A DNA stretch of 64,000 nucleotides. It comes from Podocnemis expansa. Taxonomy: Eukaryota > Chordata > Testudines > Podocnemididae. This document shows positions 21,591 to 34,365 of this stretch, one piece after another. Numbering within the stretch: the stretch's first letter is position 1; every line of letters starts with the position of its first letter. The stretch spans positions 1,867,370-1,931,369 of the forward strand of contig ML682029.1 in assembly GCA_007922195.1 (NCBI GenBank), given 5' to 3'. The position numbers and the translations under genes are program-made. A model generated the notes under the pieces. That model made no database searches and was not told where the DNA came from. It worked only from the letters and a program-made list of their open reading frames with translations.

Positions 21591-24500
21591 ACCTCCTGCA
21601 CAAGGCAGCCCACAGACCCTTCCAAGGCCTGAACGGTTCCTCCGGAGCCTGAACCTTCCCCCTTACTCCTCCATCCGGGCTTGGCCATGCCTGAGCTTCT
21701 TTGCCAGCGATGTGGCACTGAGTCTGAACAAGGATGCTGCTGTCCCAGATGCTGCAACAAGATAATTTGCACAGACCTAAGCCTGTGATGGCTGCCTCCC
21801 CGTTGTATTTTTGGCTGCTCTATCAGCATCTGAGGGGAGGAGGAGGGCTCCTGTTGGCTTTATTAAGGTAAATGGGGTCAGGTCAGGGATGGCTAAGAGG
21901 CCTACGTGGAAAGCGGTGCCGGAGAGATGAGCTGTGACCCGGCAATGCTCACCTGTCACATACACCAAGTGCCAGGCAGCTTTCGCAGCAGAGAAGCCTT
22001 ACAATAATGCAGAAGGCTGGCTGGGTGATCGCCTTTTTGTGGGCATAGCCCTGCCATCCTCTTCTTTTCAGACCATTGAATGGGGCCTGCCCCCAAGCCC
22101 AGTTTGAAGTGGACATGGGTGCCATCACGCCACTTATTCGGCTATTGTGTTGACCCACTTCCCTGCCCAGCTTCCTTGGCCGCCTGCAGGGCTGGAGGAA
22201 GGGCGGCTGTTCCATGCCACCTGTAAGTGCCTCGGGTGCCAAAGCAGGACTGAAATCTTAGCTCATCAGTCCTGTACGGACCCAACATCTAAGCTGAATT
22301 TCCTTTGAAAAGGCCCAGCAGACCTGATGCCCTGGTTCTGCATCAGCGAAGAATTGCTGGGAGCAGTGACCCTGGCACGAGCGAGGAACCTTCACCAGTC
22401 TGTACCTGCTGGAGGGCGCCGTGAGCAGCGTCCTCCATGGTTGGGTCGGTGCCGTGCACCGGTGAATCGGTGCAAAGCTCTGCCTAGCTTGGAGACCATA
22501 AAGAGCCATTGAGACCCTCAGGAGCCCATGCAGGCACACGCTGTTGACTTTCCAGCCAGACCCACCGCTCCCAAAGACACTTGTTGTGGGTAATCTGGGT
22601 TTTGGCAGCACTGGTACAGTTAAAACTCTCGCTGGCAGCCTGAGCAAGGCCAAGTGGAAAGGACACCAGGCTGCCTCAGAGTTTTCCAGCCATTTGTGTT
22701 TCCCAGCGTATGGGGGGGGGTGGGATGTATGTGGCACCCCCTTATACAGCTGCAAGGGAAGGGGACAGTCACACGTGATGTGTGCCCATTGAGCAGGTAG
22801 CGAACCATCCGTGGACATGACGAGAGACTCCCCCCTGGAAGGTGGAAGGGGGCCCTGAAATTGCCCCAGCCTTCCTCCGCCACGTGATGGCATCCAACGT
22901 ACCTGGCTCCATTGCACTCAGCAGATCTGCTCCTCGATGCCCTGGAAACACGTCCTCTCCTGACTGGGCTACTTACACCGCCCCACCTTTCTGTCCGGGC
23001 ACCTGTGCGTCTCCTAGCACCGGATTTCAGTGGGTGAGGGCAGGGTCTGGAGGTCAGTGTTTTTAGCAGGTCCTGCGTGCATTAAGCTGTGTTGATCCTG
23101 TAACAAGCTAAATCACAGCCACCTACTGTAGCTTGGTTGGGGGAGGGCGGCATGCCCAGCACACAGCGAAACCTTCCCGCTGAGTGGGTTTGGGGGGGTT
23201 TCCTTGTGGTGTGGCGTGAGTTATTTGATGCAGCAGGCTCGCTTTTCAAGGGGGTGGGGTGCAAAGGATCCTCTGATGCCCTTGGGGGGGGTAGCTAGCA
23301 TCCCCCCTAACATAATCAAGCTCCTGAACCCCCATCCCCAGTTAAGGGCTATCGGCACGGAGCTGTCACTCTTCTCCAGCGCAGCCTCAACTGGCCCAGC
23401 GGCTTTAATCATCACTAAGCAGGTCTCAGTAAGAAGGTCGGGGCCTCCCGCTGGGCTCAGCTCATGCCCGTTGTTTAATCCCCTCCACCTCACCCCCCCC
23501 GCAGCTCCTTCCAGGCTGCAAGGAGCCGTGAGAGACGCCTGGAAATGGAGGGGCTGCCTGGCATACCCATGGGCCATGTGGTAACATGGCAAAGAGAAAC
23601 AGCTTAGTGCCAGGCAGGGTGTCCACCTCCTCCAGGGACAAGCAAAGCTCTGATCATGGCGTGTAAAGCAGCATCCCTCAGCCCTGATCCGCCACCCCCT
23701 CCCACTATTCCAGTCAGCTTTGCGAGCACCCGTAAAGCCGGACTCCACCACACGCACACCCCCTGCACCCCACGCTCCCAGCCCTGGCCTGCTGCTGCCT
23801 CTATGCTGGCCGCTGACAGCGTTAGGGGTGGAAATTTAACAGCCTTGTGGCTCTGGGCCTGCCCCACAGAGGGCTCCTCTTGCCCCAGGAGGCGTTAGAA
23901 GCAGAGGCAAATGAAGCAAAATATTCCTGCTGCGCTCAGCTCTCGCCCGCAAACATATTCACCTGCTCTAATGCATCCCCCCCAGCGCTGTGACATGCAG
24001 CTAACTGGCAGGTGGAAAGGAGAAGGAGCCTCCTAGGAACCCTTCATGGTGTGAGAGGCTGACGATGAGCAGCTTTCTGCGCCAGAGTGTTTCACAGATG
24101 GTGCCTGTTAGCCCAGGACCTCACGCAGCCAGAGGGTCCCCACAGTGGTGTGGCGGGGCTGCTCACCCTGCCAGGCTAAACCTGGCCGGGGGGTCAGATG
24201 AGGAAGACCCAAGGGTCCCCTTTCAGCCAGGGTCTCCATGCAGCCCAGGATGAGATGGGGTGGGGGGGGTCTCTTTCAAAAGTGGCTTGATTTGGGGGGC
24301 TGACCCCACCAGCCCACTTCGCCGCCAAGCTGAAGACAGCATCTTGGCTGTCCTATAGTCAGACCCTAGCCCCATTCTGCCATCCTCCTGGCTGAAGCAC
24401 CTGCCTTGAGGGCAACCGATGCCCACCCGTGTGTCCAGCTGTCCTCCAACAGTCGGCAGCATCCTCAACTGCTGTGTGCTGGCTCCCATGCCGCCCCGCA

Positions 24501-24710
24501 CGTGAGACCGCTATGCCTAGCAGGGCGCTGAGAGCTATTGAACCAAACTTTGAACCCTGCTTGTGAGCGACTCCCGCCCACCGACCCACCCAGGCACAGA
24601 CACGTGGCTGCTGTCTTCGCCTCCATGAGCACCCCACTGCCTTCTGGGCCCAGCCTGCTCATCAAGGCGGGACAGCTACTGAACTGCAGTTGTGCCACTG
24701 TCCTTTAGGT
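21591..24710. other. GC-rich intergenic sequence without recognised genes
   Basis: About 3.1 kb of GC-rich sequence with overlapping long frames on both strands (for example 22258-22917 and 23221-23757, minus). None shows a known domain, conserved exon signature or plausible splice arrangement, so I treat them as chance frames of GC-rich DNA. Confidence 0.5.
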
Positions 24711-25081
24711 CAGTGGGTCCCAACCGTTTTTGGCTCGACGGACACAGGCTTACATAGAATTGTTCCAAACCTGAATGAGCACCAGGCGTCCCCCCTCCGC
24801 CCGGCTGCAGCCTCATGTGCTCCCCCTGGGTCCCCAGGCAGTGGCTCCTTTCTCCATAGGGACAGCAGCTCAGTGCTCCCCTCCCTCTGGATCCAGCGGG
24901 CACCCCAGTTCCTGTGGGTCCAAGTGGAGCAATGAGCTCCCATCCCCTTGGCTACAGCCAGCACCAGTCTTTAGCCCAACAATAATGCATGCTGCACAGG
25001 TCTTTCGGCAGCGGGGCCCTTCTTTAGCCAGCAGCGGGGTTGGGGGTGGGGAGACACCCTTGCTGTGGCTTGGGACCAGTG
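24711..25081. mobile_element. Non-autonomous hAT element, 371 bp
   Basis: The ends CAGTGGGTCCCAACC and GGCTTGGGACCAGTG are imperfect inverted repeats. The flanks CTTTAGGT (24703-24710) and CTTTAGGG (25082-25089) form a 7-of-8 target duplication. The GC-rich interior has no recognised coding sequence. Its ends resemble those of the element at 48598-49118. Confidence 0.82.
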
Positions 25082-25847
25082 CTTTAGGGCAAAGCCCTTC
25101 CAGGCCGTGAGTGCTTCCTTCCCTGTGTTTGTATAGCTCCAAGCAGAGGATTGGTAGCTGAACACAGAGGCACTTGCAAAGCAATTTGCACATGTTCCTC
25201 CAGCTGAGAAGAAGTCTGCAAGCAGCAGGCGCTTTAGTCTTCTAGCCAGTGCACAATGAGCACCAGCAGCCAGAGCTAGACAAATTGGGGCGAGCAATAA
25301 GGTGCCAGGTTTTAAGTGAGGGTAATTAGTCGGGGGGGCAACTGAGCTAGGGGAAACAAGCCATCTACACCCCAATCAGAATGGGAGCTGGGGGAGCACC
25401 AGGCGCGGTGAATCATGCTGCCCTCGTTCCCCATGGTCGCCCTGGGCTCCTACCACCAGCTAGATCAAGTGGCCATGACGATAAAAACCCTAGGGGCAGC
25501 TTGTCTACCCTGGAGCATCCAGCATTGCTAGTCTCATGACGGCTGGGTGTGGGACAGGCCCCAAGCCCTCACAATCGCTGAGAGAACGGCCTGATACCAC
25601 TTGAGCTATTAGCAGGAAAAAGCAATTGGCTGATGTGGCCCAGTTCCTAGGGGATGGTCCTTGACCACTGTTCTCCTTGCGCTGGAAAAGCCGAATGGAT
25701 AGTGTGGGGAGGCAGGGAGCTTTAGGGCTAAAGACATGTGGCCATAGCCAGTGAGCAGCCCCTGGAACGACTTTTCTTTTGAAACAGAAGCAAACGAAGG
25801 GCCCAGAGAGGGGACCACAGTGTGTGGCTACCCAGCCATTCACCGTT
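25082..25847. other. Intergenic sequence without recognised features
   Basis: I see no gene or clear repeat in these 0.8 kb. Confidence 0.5.
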
Positions 25848-26251
25848 GGCTGTGTTCACACAGCCCTTTTATTTCGAAACAAAAGCGGTTGTTTCAAAAT
25901 AAGATTTAGGCTGTTCACACGACACACAGTTGTTTCAAAACAACGTGTCCCGTTGTTTCCAAACAACGGCGTTGTTTCAAAACAAGATAAACCCCACATG
26001 GGGATGAAACAACGTTGTTTCGAAACGATTGTTTCAAAACACCGCCGTGTGAACATGTTGTTTCGAAACAACGGTGACTTGTTTCAGAATAACTGTTGCC
26101 TGAACCTGCTATTTTGCTTTGAGCTTTTTTCCTTAATTCGAATTAACAAACTGTTAATTCGGATTAAGTTATTTCGAAATAAGGCATTATTTCAATACAA
26201 GTTGTTTCGAAACAACCATATCGAAATAACCCCCTGTGTGTGAACACAGCC
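25848..26251. mobile_element. Palindrome-array MITE, copy A (404 bp)
   Basis: Terminal inverted repeats GGCTGTGTTCACACAG and CTGTGTGTGAACACAGCC bound an interior packed with short palindromes such as TTGTTTCGAAACAA, TTATTTCGAAATAA and AATTCGAATTAA. It has no coding capacity. Copy B at 44128-44512 matches along its length. Target duplications are not clear here (GTT/TTT). Confidence 0.8.
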
Positions 26252-27304
26252 TTTGGTAACAGGCTGTCTTGGCTCTAGAACAAAATGTCGGCTCAGCTTT
26301 GCCTCCATGAAATGTAACAGTCACAGACAACACACGATATTTCCACAGCTAAGTAGGACCTATGTCCCCCCCAAAAGAGAAAAAAGACCCCACTAGAGGT
26401 ATGGGACTCATAGTAGTCTGTATACATCCCAACTGGCCCCCAGGCCTTATGCCACCCTTTGGCCACAATTCCTGGGAGCAGGCACCCTACTCTGGCTCAG
26501 CCAGCACCTTATGCTCTGCAGGGATGATGGGACCCCATCAGGCTAACTGCTGTACTAGTCTGCCTGGCCCCCAGGACATTGCCTTTGGAAATTACCCCAA
26601 AGTCCCTGGAGCAGTGTGAGGTACTAGGGATTCCCATAATGCACTGGGGAAGATACACATGGCCCCACCTTACCCTGCTGCTGGGTGCATAGCTAGCTGG
26701 GACACACAGGACTCAGGGAATAGGGGGCTGTGGCTACCCTCTCAATAGGCCACACCTGCCAATCAGCTGCTATTGGGGCTGTGAGAGCCAAAGCCCAAAA
26801 GAGGTGGGTGGGGCACAGCTCCAGCCAGCTGCTATTAGGGCCGTCCTGATGGTTGCAGTTCTGGGCATGCTCTCAGGGGGCAGATCTTCTAGCTCTCAGC
26901 TAGATTTACCCTACAGCTTATCCACACCATCTCCCTTAGTGCCACCTGAAGGGGTGAGCCCACTGGGTTATGGGCTATGTGTAATGCATCAGGCATGGAT
27001 GCTTTCCGCCCTGTAAGCCTGTGAACTTTAATGTGCCTTGCCCATAGCTCCCTGCCTGATGCTTACAATCAGCAACAAGACTGCGTGCTGAGTGTGTAAG
27101 TCAGGCAGCACGGATCTTGTGCTCTCATATCAACAGTTCTGCCACCACGCTTGCCTTGCTTGCACCCAGCAAGATGATCCCCAGCATTGCCTAGCCCTGA
27201 ATTTTTCCACAATGTCCAGCCCTGTCTGAACCATTCAAAGGAACAATAAGGTTTGTGGGCTCTGCTGTTGGCATTAATAATCACTTCAACTCAAACACAG
27301 CACT
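26252..27304. other. Intergenic sequence without recognised genes
   Basis: I recognise no coding or RNA gene. The part after about 27060 may belong to the flank of the LTR-like element at 27305. Confidence 0.45.
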
Positions 27305-28085
27305 GGGCTGGGTTAAATAAAAGTTTATTATACAAAAGGACATAGGATTTTAAGTTATATGAAGTAAATGGAGAAAAGGTTACAAACAAACAAAAGTAAA
27401 AACATGCTGACTAGGACTTAGCAAAACAACAGCCTTGTTTCAAGGTAAGCTGCTTACCTCACATCCTTTCACCAAGGTGGCTGATCACCCCTTTGGCCAA
27501 GACCCCCCCACAAAGTCCAAAATGCTTGGTTCCTTTGTCTTCCATAATAGATAACTTGGGGTTCTTTTATGTTCCCTTTCATAGTCCAATGAACCTCTGC
27601 ATTAGATCCTTTTGAACACCACCTCTAAATCAACATTTACTCAAGCTGTTTGGTGATGATGAAAGTTTCATGATGGTTTCTTTCCCAGTGGGTGTTTGCT
27701 ATAATGTAAATTGATCAGTTCCTGCCTCCTCCAATGCCAGACCATCCTCTCACTTCTGCTGCATTCCTGGCAGTGGGGATTCAGTGTCTGACAGGCAACC
27801 TACAACACCTAGATAGGCTCTTTGTCTCTTTGGGGCATATTGCATCTGAACTCAGTTTCTCTGGAAAAGTCATTTTGGAGTCTCTGCTAGGTAGGATCTA
27901 GGTTATTTGCCAAGGTCTGAACAATTGCAAATGCCTGGGAGCGTCTGAGCCAAACTTTGTTCCCTGGTCTTCGGGCAGGTAATTCTTTTGTTCTGTTCCA
28001 AACTCTCTTTTGTTGCTGCTGAATTTTTGTTTCAGCATCCCATTTTCAAAATTCATGTTGGCGGGGCCACTTAGGTTTAAGCTGT
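27305..28085 (-). mobile_element. Possible LTR-type element (minus strand), boundaries unclear
   Basis: Read on the minus strand the stretch has a purine-rich body, a GAGGTAAGC donor-like site (about 27446-27454), a T-rich tract, and then AATAAACTTTTATTTAACCC near its end (27312-27328). This architecture resembles an LTR and is similar to that at 38552-39135. I cannot find a target duplication or TG/CA ends, so this is tentative. Confidence 0.35.
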
Positions 28086-28097
28086 TTTGGCATCACT

Positions 28098-28795
28098 GGT
28101 AGAATCATAGAAATTGGCAGGACCCATGAGCGGCCATTGAGTCTAGTCCCCTGCACTCATAGCAGGCCAAACAACCCTCTTAAACCATCCCTGACAGGTG
28201 CTTGTCTAACCTGCTCTTAAAATCTTCCAGTGATGGAGATTTCACAACCTGCCTAGGCAACTTATTCCAGTGATTAACCACACTGACAGTAAGGAATGTT
28301 TACCTAATGACCAACCTAAACTTCCCTTACTGTAATTTAAGTCCATTGCTTCTAGTTCTATCATTGACAGTTAAGGAGAACAATTTTTTTCTCCTTGTAA
28401 CAACCTTTTAGGTACTTGAAAACTGTTATCGTGTCCCCTCTCAGTCTTCTCTTTGCCAGACTAAATAAACCCAGCTCTTTCAATCTTCCCTCATAAGTCA
28501 AGTGTTCCAGACCTCTACTCATTTGTGTTGCTCTTCTCTGGATTTTCTCCAGTTCGTTCACATCTTTCCTGAAATGTGGTACCCAGAACTTCAGTTGAGG
28601 CCTAACCAGCATGGAATAGAATGAAAGATGTTCTTCTTGTATCTTACTTATAATCCTCCTGTTAATATAGCTCAGACTGGTGTTTGCCTTTTTTACAACA
28701 GTGCTACACTGTTGACTCATATTTAGCTCATGTTTCCACTATGACGCCCAGCTCCCTTTCCGCAGTACTCCTTAGCTGAGCACCCATTAGAAGTT
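28098..28795 (-). mobile_element. CR1 LINE fragment (second subfamily)
   Basis: The minus-strand frame at 28720-28361 begins MSQQCSTVVKKANTSLSYIN and continues through RKDVNELEKIQRRATQMSRG and [20 protein letters not shown], the CR1 ORF2 C-terminal region. The 3' UTR is at 28098-28350, starting from TAGAATCATAGAAATTGGC. It is the same subfamily as 20905-21590. It is 5'-truncated. Confidence 0.9.
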
Positions 28796-29539
28796 CTCAT
28801 GGTGATAGTCCAGACATGTGGTATTGTCCAATACGCCAGGCATGCTTCTGCAAAGATGGCGCAGTCTTAGCATATCCTACTTCAGAACGAGTTACTCTCC
28901 AAAATCCATGAGGGACACCCAAGTATAAACAAGTCTGTATGATGGGCTTGGCTGAGTAGGCAAATTCAGATCTTCGTAGAAGGCTGTAACTAGGGAAAAC
29001 AAACGATCCGCCCACCCATCCACCCTTATGCTTACCCACATTGGCCAGAACCAAAGCTACCTGACCGATCTTGACACTGGGTAGCCACAGATTTGTTTTT
29101 CTGGAGAGGCCACACATCCAGGATGGTAAACAATATTTCTCTCACTTGATGGACTTGGCCATCCTTAGCCAGACTTCACTGGCCCAAGTCAGCCAGACAT
29201 TAAAGTCAGTCTCTGCGAGACAAGGCATTCCTTGATGTCCCACAGCTGGCAGTGGGCCTCTCTTTTCCACTGAAACATTCCTAGAATTTGCACAGAATTT
29301 TGCTTGGGAACATCATACCAGCAAACCATCTTTCACAGAGCAACAGGGATGGGGAGTAAGCAGTACAGCTGATAAAAAAAACTGTTGCTAACTCAGTGGC
29401 CCCAGATAAAGCCCTTGCTGGTTTCTGTGAGGCTTCACATTAGGAATGTAACAGACTTTGAACTCCTGCTGGCTGCCTTTGTGTGAGCACTACGCCTAAT
29501 GTACATGAAGATACCTCTACTACTGTAATTGTTGGAGAT
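28796..29539. other. Intergenic sequence without recognised features
   Basis: No gene, RNA or repeat boundary is recognised. Confidence 0.5.
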
Positions 29540-30220
29540 GCTCCAAAGGGGCAGCCACGTTCTTCTAAGCCAGCAAAACAAACAAGGGGCCCTGTGACAC
29601 TTTTAAAGGCCAACAAATATATTTATCACATGAGCTTTCATGGGTGAAAATCCCACTTTGTCAGACACTGGAAGATGGAGACATACAGAAACATGGAAGG
29701 AAAATAAATGCAGGGACGTGCAAGTCATAGAATCAGGTCAGATAGTTGCAGCAAATCAGTGAAGTCGTTTAGATTCTAACAGTGGGGAACAGCATATTAG
29801 AGGGAGGTGAGGGGAAAAAGAAAAGTAAAATTACTTGTTTTAATGGGGAGGGGGGGAACTGTAGTACCTATTTAACCCTAAATTGACCATGTTAAATCTG
29901 CATATGAATTCCAGTTTCACTTAGGCAAATGGATAACAAAACATCAAAGTACAGGACCAGCTGATTAATGGTGTCTAAACACCTGCATTGATTTGCAGTA
30001 ACAGCCTGACCTGATCTTATAACTTGGATTTCCCTGCATTTATTTTTCGCCCATTCATCTGTACTTCTCCATCTTGTAGCGGCTGAAGAAGTGGGATTTT
30101 TCTCCCATAAAAGCTCATGCAATAAATAAATTGGTTAGTCTTTACATGTCACAGGACTCCTTGTTTGTTACGACTCCTTTCTTTTGGTGAACTAGGCCGA
30201 CACGGCTGCCCCTTTGGAAC
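29540..30220. mobile_element. Foldback DNA element with long inverted ends, 680 bp
   Basis: The left end (CTCCAAAGGGGCAGCC, then AAACAAGGGGCCCTGTGACAC and GAGCTTTCATGGGTGAAAA) is the imperfect inverse of the right end (AAGTGGGATTTTTCTCCCAT, AAGCTCATGC, ACAGGACTCCTTGTTTG, CGGCTGCCCCTTTGGAAC). The arms exceed 100 bp. It is the largest member of the family at 3351, 44981 and 60172. The interior has no recognised transposase. Confidence 0.75.
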
Positions 30221-31127
30221 TTGCTCGTCTAGGTGGCAATCTGGTTCACAGATATGCTGTAGTGTGGGGCTAGAGGGCTGAGGCCAGGCCAGGGTGCTGG
30301 ACACCCTCTCTGATTTAATCCTGCTCCCTTCATGGCCTGCAGCTGTTCCCAAATTGGTACACATGCCACCAATGGTATGCAGACCACCTCCCAATGGTAC
30401 AAGCCCATCAACTACTTAAGACTGCAGAACGTGGACTTGGCTCCACCAATATCTTGGTGCTGCCAGGGAGCGGCCTGTGGAGCCGCCAGTGGGCCCAGCT
30501 GTGTGGGTTCAGCGGGTAGCAGCTCCCGGTGCCAAGGACGGCTCAGGCATTCGGTCTCCCTCCCAATGGACACATTCACAGTGTTGACCAGAAGCCACTC
30601 TGGTGCCAGCCCTGCCCCTGCCCCCCGAAAGCAGTGCAGTGGCTAGTCTCTTCTCCTAGTACAGCCCTCTCCCACATGGGTCCAGTGGGTGGTCGGGAGC
30701 CCCTCTGCTCCAAGAAACATGGCAGCCACCCCCACTTCCCAAGATTTCACCGAATACGTCCCAAGTGAGATAGCCAGCAACCAACTTTTGCTCTCTCAGG
30801 CATGCACATCCCACTTGTTAAAGGAGTACCAGGACTCTCAGAAGGGGCATAGTTAGAAAGCATTTATTAAAATTTTGCAAGACTACAACATTTTATATCC
30901 ATGGCTATGATGTGGTTTCGCAACACTTAGTTTTTAAGATGGTTTCCATGCATAGCCTGCTCATTTAAAACAAAACAAAACCTTGTGATGGTACTATGGG
31001 TGGTGGTGGTGTGCAATATGGCAGCCTTTGGGAGCCACTGGCCTAGTCAAATGGCCACCCTCCCCTGTACCTCAGGTTCCCCCTCTGGTGGGTGAAGATA
31101 AAAAAACCCAAACAATGCACATTGATA
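30221..31127. other. Intergenic sequence without recognised features
   Basis: I see no gene or clear repeat. Confidence 0.5.
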
Positions 31128-31400
31128 CCAGCCAATTTCCAACTGGAAATTGGGCACCGACAGGTCAAAAGGAGGGTGATCAACCATTGGTTCAAATTCC
31201 CAAGAGAAATCACAGATTCTCGATTCCCTGGCACCTTTAAATCAGGCCTGGGCGTCTTTCCAAATTCAGCTGCTCCAACTCAGCTACGAACTGTTGGGCT
31301 GGAGGTCAGACTCACTGGAGGAGGGTCTCTGGCCCAGGCTGTGCAGCACATCAGACAAGATGATCGTGATGGTCTTTAGTGATCTTCAAAACTGATGGCA
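31128..31400 (+). mobile_element. CR1-like LINE 3' fragment
   Basis: A plus-strand frame reads like the CR1 ORF2 end (FQLEIGHRQVKRRVINHWFK then RFPGTFKSGLGVFPNSA), followed by a 3' end containing GACAAGATGATCGTGATGGT, the CR1 3' UTR motif. It is short and 5'-truncated. Confidence 0.6.
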
Positions 31401-34244
31401 CTCCAACTCCAGCGCTAACCCCACTGCAGCACAGGGGGCTGTGAGGCTTAATTAGCTAATGACTGTAAAGTTCCCTGGAAGCTTGATTATTAGGTAGGTG
31501 CCTAGTGGACTTATTCTGTTACATCGGGGGGGGGGGCTCCTGTCTCAGTTTGGGGGTTGCCCATAGCGTGCAGCATTCCTATAGTAGGGAAATATGCCCG
31601 TGAACAGTATTTTTACCTTCCGCTCTGTTCCCATGCCAAATCAGCCAGAGACTTCAGGCCAGTGAGGGCTGGCGTAGAGCAGATGCCGTTATCTCTCCCG
31701 GTGCTACACTCCCACGCCCTCTCAGTCCTGTCTGTCTCAGGAAAGGATCAATGGTTAATGCCTAGGAATCAAATGAGGCCAATGCCATCCAGGTTGTTCC
31801 AATGCCCGGCTTTTTTAGTGTCTTCGGGTCCTGCAACAGCCTCCAGCCCTGATCATGCATGACTCGCTCAGGTCAGTTTCCCACTGGAGACAGTGAGGGC
31901 AATGGCGCTTTGCTGTGTTGTGAGCCGATCAAGTCCCCCAGCCAACCATGCTCCTAGTGCCTGAGTCCTACAGGTCTCCTCAGCACTCAACCCAGGACAG
32001 CCCATGCATGGCCCGCGATGCTCAGTGGGCGTGTGTGTGAATCACTCTTCATAAGTCTCTTTCAAGTGCCTTCTCGCAGCTTAAGCAGGGATTGATTCAC
32101 TTTGCAGCAAAAATCCATCTCGCTCCAGCAGTGCTTAAGAGGACAGTGAAAGATCTGAGCTTTCGGATCCCAAAGCCCTGTCCAGCGACCACAAATACGT
32201 TGACCACGCCCCCCCCATTATAACAGTGCCACGTTCATTAACCCAAAGCAGAGGTGCTCTGCGGTGCCTTCTAGAGGCGTGGTGGTGATCCGCAGGGAAA
32301 ATCCAGCTGCCAGAGCGTTTCATTCTAGGTGGATGCACTCATCTGTAGATAAGCCTATTGCAACACACACAAATTACTGTGAGGATGGTCAAAGGTGGGC
32401 ACCTACAAGCCAAATGGAAATCCCTAGGCTATTTTCTACAGGTCTGAGCAGGTTCACAGCCTGGGAGTGTTATTCTCTGTGGTATTCTGGAATCAGACCC
32501 CCCGCCTAGTGCAACTGGGGGAGACTGTCAAGCAATTGCGTTGTCCTCAGGCTACGGGCAGGGGTGACCCATCCCAAGGACAAGAGGCAACCTGGATGGT
32601 TAAAATGTCATCAAGCCATTCCTGGTTGGCTGTGCATTTCCTGCTCTCTCAATCAATTAGAAGTCTGCTGGCACAAAATGATACAAGCACGTCAGCCACA
32701 GCACCAAAAACACCCCAGTACACCAGGCTCTCAGACTCGCCAGCGAACACAAAGGGGCTTAAGGCTCTGGGCCCAGTGGGTCCACCTGTGGGGCTGCCCC
32801 AGGGATTTGTGGATTTGCAGGATGGAGCCCAGTCTGGGCTGCGCCCTTTATGATGCTGTCAGGTGGCATCACACTGGCTGGTGTGCTAATCCTTTGTGAA
32901 CTGTGCTTGTTTGGCAATGATGAGGACGACAAAAGGGGCAGCGCTGGGTCTGCTGCCACGCTGAGGAACGGGGGCACGATTTTGAGCTCCAAGCCCTCTT
33001 TGACCTGCTGATGTGATTCATGCCCCATTGGGAGGCATGTTTTACCTGTGGGGCTCTGCCAAGGGTCGCATGGGGGCCAGGGTCCGAATAGACACCAGGC
33101 TCCCTGGTCCTGCAGTGCCTGCTGAAGTTGCTTGCAACAGCTACCTGAATCCAGCCTCCACGATGAAGGCCTGAGAAAGGCACCAGCAGGCTGGAGAGGC
33201 AGCCAGGAGCGTTACACCTGCCTATCAAGCTGCCCAGCATCCTCGCAGAGCATCAGTGCTAGGGACGTGCCCCAGCAAGGGCCTTACACCACTCAGGGCA
33301 GCCCCACAGCACTGCCGTGCCCAGGGAAGTGTCCCCCAGCCTTGTAGCTCAAGGAGGGCGAGTTAGACGTGGCAGGTAGGTTGGCAATTCCCACACTGAC
33401 CTCATCATCCCAGAAGCCGGGGCAGCCAGTGTGCACCGTGAATGAAAAGGGATCAGACCTTGGCGCCAGCTGCCTTGGCCAAAACCTTACAGTGCCAGGG
33501 GATCACACTGCTGCACATGGGCCCCAACCTGCAAGGGCCCAGGTTCCTGGGACAAGCCTCAATAACTGAAGGATCAAGATGAGCCAGAATGGCCCTGATC
33601 CCACCTGCACCATTTAGGTCTCCACCTGCTCCCCCCCCGCCCCCCAAGTCCTGTCCCAGCATGGACGGGGCTTGTTGCAAGAAGACCTAGGTTGATGCCC
33701 TGGGACAGGAGGACCATCTTCTGTTGCAGGGTGGAGACATGCAGAAGGAAGCCCCTGGTACCAAAACCCTGGCTCATGTTCCAGCTCCCAGGACACCCAA
33801 GGGAATGAGTGGGTGTTATATTCAGCCCCGTTTACATCACAGCCCCTTGCCAGGACCCGCTGTCTCTGTTCGGGCAGCTCTGAGATGCCACAGAGGGCAG
33901 CAGGCCTGGGACTGGCTGGTGAAAGGTGGCTTGTGGGAAACCAAGGACGCCTCCCAGCTACAGGACTTGTACGTCGCCTGGATCCTTCGCACACACAGGT
34001 GGGACCACATAGCATCCGCCTGGCCTTGGGGACAGAGCTAGAGCTCCTCCGAGTACCCTCTCCTCAAGGACCAAGAAAAGCCGGCCGGCTCAGTTCTGCA
34101 GGCGCGGGTCAGGATTCGGCCCAGGCTCTGTAGTGTTAAAGGGCATGTGGCCAGATGTGGCTCTCCTGTACAAGGGGATAAATATGCAAGAGTCAGTGGA
34201 GTGACTTTGGCTCTTTACACCAGTGACTTGTAACCAATGACTAG
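31401..34244. other. Intergenic GC-rich sequence without recognised genes
   Basis: About 2.8 kb with many overlapping chance frames. I could assign no known domain, RNA gene or repeat. Confidence 0.5.
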
Positions 34245-34365
34245 CTTAATAGGACGAATGGTCTAGTAGCTAGAGCACCAGATAGGCGCTTGAATGTCCT
34301 CTGCTCCATACCCTGAGCTGCTAGTGGCTGCTAGATGACCTTGGGCAGCTCAGAGATCAACTCTA
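34245..34365 (+). repeat. MIR-like SINE fragment
   Basis: TGGTCTAGTAGCTAGAGCAC followed by GCTGCTAGTGGCTGCTAGATG and ACCTTGGGCAGCTCA matches the layout of a tRNA-derived MIR/CORE SINE (A-box-like start, then TGACCTTGGGCAA-like core). It is diverged. Confidence 0.65.

Noticed and set aside
22258..23757. Long minus-strand frames (219 and 178 codons) in GC-rich DNA
   Set aside because: Composition-driven frames on both strands, no domain similarity, no plausible splice structure.
25779..26243. 154-codon plus-strand frame over MITE copy A
   Set aside because: The translation is generated by the palindromic DNA repeats (CFET/FRNN-like repeats), and the same happens at copy B; no protein is implied.
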